DNA of 64,000 nucleotides from Bacillota bacterium (GTDB lineage Bacteria; Bacillota; Clostridia; Lachnospirales; Anaerotignaceae). The notes below the pieces were generated by a model. That model searched no databases and had not been told where the DNA came from. It worked only from the letters and a program-made list of their open reading frames with translations. Below are positions 46,747 to 56,134 of this stretch, one piece after another. The DNA lies in assembly GCA_022791155.1 (NCBI GenBank), contig JAAVYN010000008.1, positions 32,935 through 96,934 on the forward strand, in the 5' to 3' direction. A program made the translations under genes and the position numbers. Position 1 is the stretch's first letter. Every line of letters starts with the position of its first letter.

Positions 46747-49700
46747 GTGAACTTAACTTTTTTGGATGAGAGAATAAAAAAACTTGCTGAAAAAAACAAA
46801 AAAATCAAGTCAATTTTGGCAGAGATTGGAATGGACATAGAGGACAATGAGCATTCAAAAGAAACTGTTTTAGGTTTTAAAACAGAGGCTTCATGCTTGA
46901 AAGAGCTGAAAGTGGCTTGTGTCATGGACAGGTTCACACTTGAAAGCTATAAATATGAATGCAACCTTTTGGAGCTCACGCCGCAAAACTGGAAAAGTGA
47001 AATTGATGGTTTTGAGCCAGATTTAATATTCATTGAATCGGCGTGGGAAGGCAAAGACAAACTGTGGTATAGAAAAATTGCCAATGGAAGCAAGGAATTT
47101 TTTGAAATGGCAAGCTATTGCCAAGAAAAGAACATGCCAATTGTTTTCTGGAACAAGGAAGACCCTGTGTATACTGACACATTCATGCCCGCGGCAAGCA
47201 TGGCCGACATAGTTTTCACAACGGATATTGACTGTGTGAAAAAATATAAAGAAACTTTGAAGCATGACAATGTTTTTCATCTTCATTTTGCTGCTCAGCC
47301 AGCGCTTCACAATCCTGTGGAAAAATATGAAAGGAAAGAAAAATTTTGCTTTGCTGGAGCATATTATCATAAATATAAACACCGCTCAGAAATTTTTGAC
47401 AAATTTTCAGAAATTTTTGTGGAAACAAAGGGATTTGACATTTATGACAGAAACTATAAAAGCGCTCTGCCGGAACACGCTTTTCCCGAAAGATATGATA
47501 AATACATATTGGGAAAGCTGGATCCAACTGAAATTGATGTGGCATATAAAGGCTATTTGTATGGAGTGAACATGAACTCAGAGTCACAATCGCAAACAAT
47601 GTTTGCAAGGCGTGTCTTTGAAATGATGGCTTCAAACACAGTGACTGTGGGCAACTATTCAAGGGGAGTGAAGAACCTTTTTGGAGATTTGACAATATGC
47701 ACAGACGACAGCGCTGAAATGAAAAGACAGCTTGAGCTGTTTTGCAATGATGAAACAAGCAGCAAAAAATATCGGCTTGCTGGCTTGAGAAGTGTTTTGA
47801 GCCAGCATTTATATGAAGACAGGCTTGATTTTGTTGTTTCAAAGGTGTTCAAAAAATCTTTGAAACGTGAACTTCCCAAGGCTGTTTTGTTTGCATGTGG
47901 CAAGAACGGAATTGAAAGTTTCAAAAAACAGACATATGCGAACAAAAAGCTCTATGTTGTTGGTGATGAGGAAAAAGAAAATGAGAACATTGCATACATC
48001 AAAAAAGAGAACGCTGAAAAGATTTTGATGTCTTCTTTCGAAAACTCATATGTAGGCGTGCTGAATGAAAATGACTATTATGGCGCCAATTATGTCACCG
48101 ACATTATGCTTGCACTGCGCTATGGAAATTATGACGGCATTGGCAAGGGCGCTTATTACAGCAATTCAAATGAAACCATTGTTTTGAATGATGATGAAAA
48201 ATCATATAAGCCAATGAACAGTGTGAACATAAACAGAGGGCTTGTGAACAGTGAAGTCATATGTGCCAATGCCGAAAACATTTTTGAAGCTGAAAATGTG
48301 GAGTGCGAAAACAGCTTTTCGGTTGACGAGTTTAACTATTGCGAAAACTTTGCTGGCGAAACATGCCGTGAGGTTGACGACATGTTCATTGCTGACAAAG
48401 GCATTTCAATGAACAAAATAGAAAAAGCCGCTGAAAAAATCAAGGTTAACAGAATGATGACCAAAGGACAGCGGATAAGTGGAGCAGAGCTGGCCAAATT
48501 TGTGAAGGAAGGAACGCTGAAAAAAGTCAAAATCAAAAAATCATCAAAAACGTTTGATCTGACAAGCACTTTGGATGAGAATGAAAATGAATATGTAATG
48601 TTTGAAAAGCTGTATAATATTAGAGATTTCGCTGAAAATGATGATATGAACATTGTTTTTGAATGTGTTGGCGGAACAGAAGTTCTTGGAGTTTGCATCT
48701 TTTTTGACAGCAACAAAAAGAAAATATCTCCAACCTTCCCTAAGTCTAATAGGCTGACGATGACAAGCATTCCAAAAGGAGCCGTCTATTTCAAGCTGGG
48801 GCTCAGAATCCGCGGCGAGGGCGACATCTGTTTCAAAGAGTTTGGCATTGGCGTTGAAAAAAGCTCTGGTGAAATTGAAACATTTTTGAGCCGTTCAAAT
48901 GTGCTTGTTTTGGCCAATCACTATCCTTCATATGATGATTTGTATAGAAACATGTTTGTTCACAAAAGAGTGACAGCTTATAAAAATGATGGATATGTTT
49001 ATGATGTTATGCGAATGAACATATATGCCAAAGACGGCTTTAGAGAGTTTGAGGGGATCAATGTCATAGAAGGGCATGGAAACACATTGGCCAATATACT
49101 TTCTTCAGGCGACATAGACACGGTTTGTGTGCATTTTTTTGACAGACAAATGTGGGATGTTTTGAAAAATTTTGCTGACAAAATAAAAATAATTGTGTGG
49201 TCACATGGGGCTGACATTCAGCCATGGTGGCGAAGAAAATTCAACTATTCCACAGAAGAAGAAATGAAAAAAGCAAAAAAAGCTTCTGAAGAAAGAATGG
49301 ATTTTTGGAACGAAGTTTTTGCTGCCTATGAAAAATATGACATGAGCTTTGTTTTTGTTTCACAATATGCAGCTGACATGGTGATGGAAGACTATAACAT
49401 TAAACTCAAGAATTATAGCATAATTCCAAACTGCATTGACACGGACATGTTTGTTTATAAAAACAAAAACAGTGAAGACAGAAAAAATGTCATATCCATA
49501 AGGCCATATTCAAGCATGATTTATGGAAATGATTTGATGGTTAAAGCCATTCTGGAACTTTCTTCAAAGGATTTCTTCAATGACATTAAATTTACTCTCA
49601 AAGGTGATGGGGAACTTTTCAATGATGTTTTGAAACCTCTCAAAAAATTTGACAATGTGTCAATTGAAAAGACATTTTTAAGACAAGCTGATATAGCCAA

Positions 49701-50019
49701 GTTATATTCGCAAAATGGAATTGTTTTAATTCCAACAAGGGGCGACACACAAGGCGTTTCAAGAGATGAGGCCATGTCTTGCGGCCTTGTGCCAGTGACA
49801 AACAAGGTTGCCGCCATCCCAGAATTTGTTGATGAGAATTGCGGAATTCTTGCTCCAGGTGAAGACTATAAAGCCATGGCCGAAGGCATTGAAAAGCTGT
49901 ATAAAAACCCAGATGAGTTTTGCAAACTTTCAGAAAATGCTGCAAAACGTGTGAGAAGCCAGTCTTCAAAGGAATTCACCATAGAAAGAGAGGAAGCCAT
50001 TATTGAAGGGAAGGGATAA
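46747..50019 (+). CDS. Giant multidomain glycosyltransferase (CgeB-like, GT-A-like, beta domain, GT4)
   Basis: The protein of about 1090 residues has a CgeB-like GT-B domain (about 50-385; DLIFIESAWEG, FWNKEDPVYTD, TMFARRVFEMMA). A partial GT-A-like segment follows (about 385-510; NENDYYGANYVTDIMLAL), then a beta-rich domain (about 600-690) and a C-terminal GT4 domain (about 700-1085; IIVWSHGADIQPWW, SIIPNCIDTDMF, GDTQGVSRDEAMSCG, VPVTNKVAAIPEF). I prefer the GTG start at 46747 because GGGGGAAGG is just before it; a TTG five codons upstream is possible. Two active transferase sites are likely, so it may build a repeating unit alone. Sugars unknown. Confidence 0.85.
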   Translation: MNLTFLDERIKKLAEKNKKIKSILAEIGMDIEDNEHSKETVLGFKTEASCLKELKVACVMDRFTLESYKYECNLLELTPQNWKSEIDGFEPDLIFIESAWEGKDKLWYRKIANGSKEFFEMASYCQEKNMPIVFWNKEDPVYTDTFMPAASMADIVFTTDIDCVKKYKETLKHDNVFHLHFAAQPALHNPVEKYERKEKFCFAGAYYHKYKHRSEIFDKFSEIFVETKGFDIYDRNYKSALPEHAFPERYDKYILGKLDPTEIDVAYKGYLYGVNMNSESQSQTMFARRVFEMMASNTVTVGNYSRGVKNLFGDLTICTDDSAEMKRQLELFCNDETSSKKYRLAGLRSVLSQHLYEDRLDFVVSKVFKKSLKRELPKAVLFACGKNGIESFKKQTYANKKLYVVGDEEKENENIAYIKKENAEKILMSSFENSYVGVLNENDYYGANYVTDIMLALRYGNYDGIGKGAYYSNSNETIVLNDDEKSYKPMNSVNINRGLVNSEVICANAENIFEAENVECENSFSVDEFNYCENFAGETCREVDDMFIADKGISMNKIEKAAEKIKVNRMMTKGQRISGAELAKFVKEGTLKKVKIKKSSKTFDLTSTLDENENEYVMFEKLYNIRDFAENDDMNIVFECVGGTEVLGVCIFFDSNKKKISPTFPKSNRLTMTSIPKGAVYFKLGLRIRGEGDICFKEFGIGVEKSSGEIETFLSRSNVLVLANHYPSYDDLYRNMFVHKRVTAYKNDGYVYDVMRMNIYAKDGFREFEGINVIEGHGNTLANILSSGDIDTVCVHFFDRQMWDVLKNFADKIKIIVWSHGADIQPWWRRKFNYSTEEEMKKAKKASEERMDFWNEVFAAYEKYDMSFVFVSQYAADMVMEDYNIKLKNYSIIPNCIDTDMFVYKNKNSEDRKNVISIRPYSSMIYGNDLMVKAILELSSKDFFNDIKFTLKGDGELFNDVLKPLKKFDNVSIEKTFLRQADIAKLYSQNGIVLIPTRGDTQGVSRDEAMSCGLVPVTNKVAAIPEFVDENCGILAPGEDYKAMAEGIEKLYKNPDEFCKLSENAAKRVRSQSSKEFTIEREEAIIEGKG

Positions 50020-50025
50020 TTTGGA

Positions 50026-51108
50026 ATGGAAATTAGAGATGAAATGGTGAATGTAAATTTTTCGCAAGAGGGCAATAGACTTGTGTCAAAAATTGAATTT
50101 GCCAATGATGAGATAGATTCTAAAGATTTTCAATATGCATTTTATCTTCTGCTTGATGACGTAAGATTGGAAACAAGGGGATATACAAAAGAAAATTTTG
50201 CTGAATTTTTGCCAGTATGCAACGGAAAGTACACTTCTGTTGGTTTTGTGAAATATGGAGAAAACAAAATAATAAAGAGATCAAATGCCGTTGATTTTGA
50301 ATTTGATGAAAACATAGAAACTGACATTGACATAAAGGAGAAAGTTTCTGTGAGCATATTTGGAAGCTGTGTTTCAAGAGACATATTCAATTTTGACATG
50401 CGAAACAAATTTCGAATTAAAACATATGTTGCAAGACAGTCAGTGGTTTCAGCTTTGTCAGAGCCTGTGCCATGCAATGCCAATGACATAAACTTAAGCT
50501 CTAAATTTCAAAAAAAAGCTGTATATGAGGATTTTGCAAAAGAGACATTTGAAAAGTTCAAGCAGGACAACAGCGATTATCTGGTCATTGATTTTATAGA
50601 CGAGCGGTTCAAATTGATAAAATATGATAACAATGGAATTGACTCTTTTTTGACATATTCAGCCAGTCTTGACGAAAGTGGATATATCAAAAAACCAAAT
50701 TTTGTGTCACGAAAAAGAAAATTGATGCCATGGCGGGATTATTATATTGATGATAAAAAATTGAGCAGTTATATGGATTTATTCTGTGAAAAAATATTGG
50801 ACATATTCCCTTCTGAAAAGATAATAATTAATAGAGGAAAAATGCTTAACTTTTATAAAAATAAATCAGGAAATATTGTCAGATTTTCGTTACCCTATCT
50901 TAAAAACAACAGAGACGTCAACAACCTGCTTGACTATATGTATGATTATATAGAAGGAAGGTTTTCAAAATGTTATGTTTTGGATTTTTGTGATGATTAT
51001 TGTGCTGATGAAGAACATATATGGGGGCTTGCCCCGATGCACTATCAAAAAGAATATTATGAGCGGGCGCTTAGCGAAATAGCGAAAATTACCATGGGGG
51101 GGGTATAA
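50026..51108 (+). CDS. DUF6270 protein with N-terminal Ig-like domain; poly-G at its 3' end
   Basis: The 360-residue protein has a beta-sandwich N-terminus (about 1-95; YAFYLLLDDVRLETRGYT) like the radical SAM protein. A DUF6270 domain follows (about 105-355; VSVSIFGSCVSRDIFNFD, PNFVSRKRKLMPWRDYY, HIWGLAPMHYQ). The GSC at the start of DUF6270 and the late histidine give a pattern like SGNH/GDSL-type hydrolases or acyltransferases; this is inference. A run of eight G (51096-51103) falls four codons before the stop, so tract length decides the C-terminus. It sits seven bases after the giant transferase gene. Confidence 0.8.
   Translation: MEIRDEMVNVNFSQEGNRLVSKIEFANDEIDSKDFQYAFYLLLDDVRLETRGYTKENFAEFLPVCNGKYTSVGFVKYGENKIIKRSNAVDFEFDENIETDIDIKEKVSVSIFGSCVSRDIFNFDMRNKFRIKTYVARQSVVSALSEPVPCNANDINLSSKFQKKAVYEDFAKETFEKFKQDNSDYLVIDFIDERFKLIKYDNNGIDSFLTYSASLDESGYIKKPNFVSRKRKLMPWRDYYIDDKKLSSYMDLFCEKILDIFPSEKIIINRGKMLNFYKNKSGNIVRFSLPYLKNNRDVNNLLDYMYDYIEGRFSKCYVLDFCDDYCADEEHIWGLAPMHYQKEYYERALSEIAKITMGGV
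51096..51103 (+). repeat. Poly-G tract, 8 G, at the end of the DUF6270 gene
   Basis: Eight G gives Met-Gly-Gly-Val-stop. Seven G would end a few residues later. Nine G would open a further extension of about 45 residues to a stop near 51245. It is followed by TAT. Confidence 0.85.
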
Positions 51109-51145
51109 AAAGTAACAGAATATGTAGGCTATATAGAGAAGTTAA

Positions 51146-51337
51146 ATTTTTCAGGCTCGAATTTGCAGAATATGTAAAAAAATATATTTCATTGATATTC
51201 ACGGCAGCAACATTTTGGAACTTGTCTGTTTTGATAAACAGGTGAATGTCTTTGAGTTTACTTTGGATGCATCGGTGATAAGTTTTTATATACTCCTAAA
51301 GCCATGTGAGTGTGTAAACAGTTTTTTCATAATTTGA
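51146..51337 (+). pseudogene. Possible remnant of an Ig-like domain
   Basis: An open frame without a start codon encodes about 63 residues, including LVCFDKQVNVFEFTLDAS and ISFYILLKP. It loosely resembles the start of the Ig-like domains in the radical SAM and DUF6270 proteins (FAYYILLND, YAFYLLLDD). The similarity is weak and could be chance. Otherwise the 51109-51492 gap holds no gene. Confidence 0.2.
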
Positions 51338-51492
51338 AAAATTGAAAGAATGTTGATTGTTTTTGAAAAAATTTTTAATTATGAATATATGATGTTGCTG
51401 AAGTTTTGCGGAACCATATTCCAAAGGATTGGAAAGTTATAAAAATTTTCTGTTTCTTTGGAACAGCAAATGATTTTTGGGGGAGGCTTAGT

Positions 51493-52092
51493 ATGGAGTA
51501 TATAAAAAAGCATAAAGAACTCCACATGTTTTTTATATTAATTTTTATAATCATGAATATTGTTAGTTTTTGCGTTGTTTCGTGGTTTGACAATGAGAAT
51601 TTTGATTATTTTGAAGGTTATGAAAAAACAAGCGAATATCCATGGAGTATATCTGGCGATGACTGTGGCTTGAATGTTGTAGGCGAGCATGAAATTTCAG
51701 CATGGTGGAAAGAAAATTCGAACAAAATATATCTATATATGTTTGATGGTTCATCTGGTTTGATGAGTGATGAATATAAAGAATTGGCTTCAATTCCAGA
51801 AAAGGCAAGAAAAATTCAGTTTGACTGCACAATGAATTTGAAAGCTGGACAAACTATCGTGGCATATATAATACAATATGATGACAACGGAAGGATCGCT
51901 GAAGCTGACAAAATTGAGAAGCTTGAGACATATACAATTGATAAAACACTTGACAGAAATATTTTGAGGAACTATTCAATAAAAACAAATGTCTATTATG
52001 GGGCAAAATATTATAAAGTGCTTTTTGACATTAGAACTCAAGGTGTTCCAGGAAAGTTGGTTTTAGATGATATAGACGTTATTTTTAATTAA
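51493..52092 (+). CDS. Single-pass exported beta-domain protein, partner of a GT39-like transferase
   Basis: The 199-residue protein has one N-terminal membrane anchor (about 10-32; LHMFFILIFIIMNIVSFCVV) and an extracytoplasmic beta-rich domain that looks like a carbohydrate-binding jelly roll (IYLYMFDGSSG, IQFDCTMNLKAG, KLVLDDIDVIFN). No family recognised. I chose ATG 51493 since GGGGGAGG precedes it by seven bases. It ends 18 bases before a GT39-like transferase, and an equivalent pair follows directly, so the two proteins probably act together. It is a paralogue of the frameshifted gene at 53457. Confidence 0.75.
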   Translation: MEYIKKHKELHMFFILIFIIMNIVSFCVVSWFDNENFDYFEGYEKTSEYPWSISGDDCGLNVVGEHEISAWWKENSNKIYLYMFDGSSGLMSDEYKELASIPEKARKIQFDCTMNLKAGQTIVAYIIQYDDNGRIAEADKIEKLETYTIDKTLDRNILRNYSIKTNVYYGAKYYKVLFDIRTQGVPGKLVLDDIDVIFN

Positions 52093-52110
52093 AAAAAGGG
52101 GGTGAAATAT

Positions 52111-53442
52111 GTGAATGGTGACAGCTATCTGAAAGAAGAAGAAAAGAAAATTGTTATAAGCCACAAGAACTTTATTCTGGCCATTATAGGTTTGGCATTT
52201 TTGATAAGGGTTTTGCTTGTTTTTAATTATGGAAACAGGTTATATACTTTTTATGATGACAAGAATTATATATATGGCGCTATAATGTTTATCAAAAACA
52301 GGGGAATTGTAACTTTTCCATATACAGAGGAACAAATGATGTATGCAATGCCGGGAACAATGATGTTGCTTGGATTTTTGTTCAAAATTTTCTCATACAC
52401 CCAAAACGGCATGAACATATGCAGAATTATATGGGGCGGGGGAATTGGAAGCCTGACTATTTATGGAATATACAAAATAGTCAGCAGAACAATGAATGAA
52501 AAAATTGCTGTTATAACCATGATAAACCTTGCGATATGGCCTCCTGTGATTTTGAACGACTGTCTGTTTTTGAGTGACACGCCAATGATCCTTTGTCTAG
52601 TGTGGTTTGTATATTTCACTTTGAAATTTTGTGATTCAAAGTCTGACAGAGATTTTATAGCGCTTATGGCGTTTTATCTTGGAATGATAATTTTCAGGAG
52701 CAATTTTGCCATAATCCCCTTGGCGTTCATATTTTATTTTTGGCATAATAAATTTCCAATTAAAGAATTGTTTGTCAAAGGGATATATGCAGTGGTTATC
52801 ATAGTCATGTTTCTTACTCCATGGTGGATAAGAAACTATAAAGTTGTTGGTGAGTTTGTGCCTATGATATCAAGCGGAGATGCACTGCTTGGCGGAACCA
52901 TGACAGGCAAAGGCTTTCCAGAAGCCGAAATGACATTGGATGAATATAGATATGCATTTACAGATGAAAACGCCGTTAATATTGTGTATGAAAGAATGGA
53001 AAAAGAGAAGGAGCTTGGGCTTGAAAGATTGGCACAGTGGTGGAAAGATGACAAAGCTGGACTCATCAAAAACTATCTGATCACAAAGCCGGCAATGTCA
53101 TTAGGCTCACCATATTATCAAATGGAAATATTCGACATTTCTTCGTCTCTTATGAAAAAAATATATAGATTCTACATTTTTATGGCGGCGATAGGAGTGG
53201 CTCTGGGGCTTATCAACAAAAAACACAGACAAATAAGCTTTTTGTTTATTTTGTTTATTGCTTATTCGGTGCTTATGTGTGGAATATTCCTTCCATTCCC
53301 TGGATACAACAAGCCTATAATACCATTTTTGTTTGTGTTCGCTTCCATGGGAATGATGTTTGCTTTTAACATTATCAAAAATTTACTTCATGCGGCAATG
53401 GGGCGTGTTAACGAATATAAGGCAGCCAAATCAAAACAATGA
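52111..53442 (+). CDS. GT39-like polytopic glycosyltransferase (first copy)
   Basis: The 443-residue membrane protein has about ten spans and the layout of PMT/ArnT-like (GT39 or GT83) transferases, which move a sugar from a polyprenyl-phosphate donor to an acceptor outside the membrane. The acidic first loop FYDDKNYIYGA and the TPWWIRNYKVVGEFVPM and GGTMTGKGFPEAEM segments are shared with the second copy at 54091. I prefer the GTG start at 52111 (AAAGGGGG eight bases upstream); a GTG at 52102 is in frame. The donor is likely made by the GT2 and flipped by the SMR protein downstream. Confidence 0.8.
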   Translation: MNGDSYLKEEEKKIVISHKNFILAIIGLAFLIRVLLVFNYGNRLYTFYDDKNYIYGAIMFIKNRGIVTFPYTEEQMMYAMPGTMMLLGFLFKIFSYTQNGMNICRIIWGGGIGSLTIYGIYKIVSRTMNEKIAVITMINLAIWPPVILNDCLFLSDTPMILCLVWFVYFTLKFCDSKSDRDFIALMAFYLGMIIFRSNFAIIPLAFIFYFWHNKFPIKELFVKGIYAVVIIVMFLTPWWIRNYKVVGEFVPMISSGDALLGGTMTGKGFPEAEMTLDEYRYAFTDENAVNIVYERMEKEKELGLERLAQWWKDDKAGLIKNYLITKPAMSLGSPYYQMEIFDISSSLMKKIYRFYIFMAAIGVALGLINKKHRQISFLFILFIAYSVLMCGIFLPFPGYNKPIIPFLFVFASMGMMFAFNIIKNLLHAAMGRVNEYKAAKSKQ

Positions 53443-53456
53443 AAGGAAGATGTTAA

Positions 53457-54067
53457 TTGAATCAGCTAATATTAAATATTCGTAATGAGTATAAGTGGTC
53501 TTTATATTTTTTGACAACTATACTGATTACATCTGTTATATCTATGATCACAGTTTTCAAAACGGCATCGCCAGCGATTGAAGGCCCAAAGGGCTATGAG
53601 GATTTATCAGCTTTCAACTTTCAGGCGCTTAGTGGCGGCATTGAAATGAAAAACAGTGGGCAAAGAGTCACTTTTTCATGGGAGAATATTGAAGACAAAT
53701 TTTGGGTTAGCTCTTTTGGCACATCAATAAATGATATACCTTCTGAGGAATACTTGGATTTATGCTCTATACCTGAAGGAAGCAAAACGATGCAGGTTGA
53801 TATAAACGTGGGGGGTATGAACCAGAAAAGTTAAGACACTATGATGTGACAATGATAGTTGTGTTATTTGATGAAAACGGAAACACACATAAAGAAAATT
53901 TGAGATTTTACCTAAACACACCAAAAGAAAACAGCAGGCCATACTCTCTGAAAGTTAAACTTAATGAAAATGACAAGACATATAGAATTGCATTCTATGT
54001 CAAAGCGCGAAGGGAAAACAATAAAGGATATTTTTATTTCCACGATTTAGATGTCATTTTCAGATAA
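53457..54067 (+). pseudogene. Frameshifted paralogue of the single-pass beta-domain protein (poly-G, OFF)
   Basis: The first part (TTG start at 53457, AAAGGAAG upstream) has an N-terminal membrane anchor and beta domain, and stops at 53834 just after a run of six G. The second part continues in another frame through FDENGNTHKENLRF to a terminal FHDLDVIFR, which matches DDIDVIFN of the intact paralogue at 51493. Adding one G (seven in all) joins the frames as DINVGGYEPEKLRHYDVTM. The full product would be about 203 residues. Its GT39-like partner follows. It may be phase-variable, truly broken or a sequencing slip. Confidence 0.8.
53810..53815 (+). repeat. Poly-G tract, 6 G, at a frameshift
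   Basis: The frame is lost exactly here. Seven G would restore a full-length protein. It is followed by TAT, like most of the other tracts in the locus. Confidence 0.75.
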
Positions 54068-54090
54068 TTTTAATTTTAGGAGGGTTTCAT

Positions 54091-55419
54091 ATGAAAAAAA
54101 CAAAAAAAGGCAGCTATATGGTTGTTGAAGTTAGCAAAGCTGTTGTCACTCATGACAATGCCATAATATACATATTGCTGACAGCTTTTATACTAAGGTT
54201 TATTTTACTTTGCACATACAGCAATAATATGTATCTGTTTAGCGATGATGTGGGATATTGCAATTCGGCAATATATTTTATAAAAAGCGGATACATCACA
54301 TATGTGAACAAAAACTATTTAACCTTAAGCGGAATGCCGGGGATGTTTTTGTTTATGGGAGGGTTATTCAAAGCATTTGGCTATACCGAGACAGGGTTGT
54401 TTTTGACAAGATTTTTCTTTGTCATTCTAAGTGTGCTGACAGTGTATGGTGTTTATCTGTGTGGAAACATTATTTTTAAGAACAAAGCCATATCAAACAT
54501 AGCGGCAGCGCTTTTGGCCATAGCTGCCGGGCACATATCTTTGAGCAATATATTTTTAACAGAAACGCCTTCCATTTTTATATTTGTATATATGACATAT
54601 TTCATTCTGCGTTTCTGTGATGATAGAAGTGACAAAAACTTTGTGTTTATGTTGGCATTCTATCTTTTAGGGTTGATTTTTAAGCCAGTGTTTGGCGTTT
54701 ATATATTGGGGTTTCTTCCGCTTATGCTGTTTAAGAAGATGAAATTCAAAGAAATGTTTATAAGAGGGGGCATAGCGGCAGTTGCATTGTGCATTTTCTT
54801 GTCTCCGTGGTGGGTGAGAAACTATAAATTGGTTGGGGAATTTATACCTCTCTCAGGCGGACAGGGAGACACACTCTTTTTGGGAACATTTCAGGGATTT
54901 GGCTATCCCGAAGGGAACAAAGAAGAAATTTATAGAAGTTTTGATGTTGAAGCGTCAGAAATGAAAACAAAATATGGATATTGGAATCCATATATTGTGA
55001 GCAAGCTGAAGGGCATTGAGGGCAAAAAAAGAATAAATGAATGGATTCAGAAAGATCCTAAAGGGTTTGTGTTTTCCAGCATAGTTTATAAACCGTTCTT
55101 GGCGCTCTCAAAGGAATATTACCCTGTAGAAATTTTTAATATTGAATACAGACATATAGAATGGATTTATAAACTACAATGGGCAGCGTTTTTTATAGGA
55201 CTCTTTTACGCCGTGAAAAATATAAAAAAAGAAAAAGAACTGTTTTTTAAGCTTATTTGCGTGCTTATTGGCGGATTTATTGTTGTTTTTGTGGGGGCAT
55301 TTTACTTTTCCATTACAAGATATGCTGTTACGTTTTCAGTTGCGCTTAAATTGACGGGCGCTTTTGGTATTTATAATTTTATCAGCTATATTTGTTCAGC
55401 TGCAAGAAGATATAAGTGA
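54091..55419 (+). CDS. GT39-like polytopic glycosyltransferase (second copy)
   Basis: The 442-residue membrane protein has about ten spans and is a paralogue of the gene at 52111: YLFSDDVGYCNSAIYF corresponds to the acidic first loop, and SPWWVRNYKLVGEFIPL and FGYPEGNKEE match. It should transfer a lipid-phosphate sugar outside the membrane. GGAGGG precedes the ATG. Together with its upstream small beta protein it repeats the two-gene module at 51493-53442, probably a tandem duplication. Divergence between copies suggests different sugars or acceptors. Confidence 0.8.
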   Translation: MKKTKKGSYMVVEVSKAVVTHDNAIIYILLTAFILRFILLCTYSNNMYLFSDDVGYCNSAIYFIKSGYITYVNKNYLTLSGMPGMFLFMGGLFKAFGYTETGLFLTRFFFVILSVLTVYGVYLCGNIIFKNKAISNIAAALLAIAAGHISLSNIFLTETPSIFIFVYMTYFILRFCDDRSDKNFVFMLAFYLLGLIFKPVFGVYILGFLPLMLFKKMKFKEMFIRGGIAAVALCIFLSPWWVRNYKLVGEFIPLSGGQGDTLFLGTFQGFGYPEGNKEEIYRSFDVEASEMKTKYGYWNPYIVSKLKGIEGKKRINEWIQKDPKGFVFSSIVYKPFLALSKEYYPVEIFNIEYRHIEWIYKLQWAAFFIGLFYAVKNIKKEKELFFKLICVLIGGFIVVFVGAFYFSITRYAVTFSVALKLTGAFGIYNFISYICSAARRYK

Positions 55420-55428
55420 GGGTTATGA

Positions 55429-56130
55429 ATGAGAATATTGATTATTATTCCGGCTTACAATGAAGAAAGCAACATTGGAAGTGTCATAAGCAATTTGAAT
55501 TCATCAAACAATGAGGTTGATTATGTTGTGATTAACGACTGCTCAACCGACAACACAAAGCATATATTAAACGAGATGCATGCCAATTTTTTGGACCTTC
55601 CTGTAAATTTAGGCATCGGCGGCGGAGTTCAGCTTGGATATATGTATGCGCATGAGAAGGGCTATGACATAGCTATACAAATGGATGGAGACGGTCAGCA
55701 TGATCCGAAATATATAAACGATATAATAAACCCAATTTTGAAAGGCGAGGCAGACATGGTTGTTGGCTCAAGGTTTATAAATAAAGACGGTTTTCAGTCA
55801 ACAGGGCTTAGGCGTTTTGGAATTAAATTCCTCAGCTTGCTCATTAAAATATTTGCGGGGATTGAAATTTGTGACGTCACAAGCGGGTTTAGAGCGGCAA
55901 ACAAAAAGATGATTGAAATTTTCTCAAAACATTATGCTCAGGATTATCCGGAGCCTGAAGCCATAGTTGCAGCGTCAGCTTTTGGCTGCAAGGTTAAAGA
56001 AGTGCCCGTGGTTATGCACGAGAGAATGGGAGGAGCAAGCTCTATACATTCATTTAAGTCGGTTTATTATATGATAAAAGTTTCAATAGCCATAGCGCTT
56101 TATAAAAGAACTTTGAATGTTAAGGGGTGA
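55429..56130 (+). CDS. GT2 glycosyltransferase, polyprenyl-phosphate type
   Basis: The 233-residue protein is a DPM1-like GT-A enzyme: IIIPAYNEESNI at the start, VVINDCSTDNT, the metal motif QMDGDGQHDP and a GSRF segment, then SGFRAANKK. It has no obvious C-terminal spans. Such enzymes load a sugar on polyprenyl phosphate on the cytoplasmic face. The following DUF2304 and SMR-type proteins fit as partner and flippase, giving a complete donor supply for the GT39-like transferases. Confidence 0.88.
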   Translation: MRILIIIPAYNEESNIGSVISNLNSSNNEVDYVVINDCSTDNTKHILNEMHANFLDLPVNLGIGGGVQLGYMYAHEKGYDIAIQMDGDGQHDPKYINDIINPILKGEADMVVGSRFINKDGFQSTGLRRFGIKFLSLLIKIFAGIEICDVTSGFRAANKKMIEIFSKHYAQDYPEPEAIVAASAFGCKVKEVPVVMHERMGGASSIHSFKSVYYMIKVSIAIALYKRTLNVKG

Positions 56131-56134
56131 TGTT

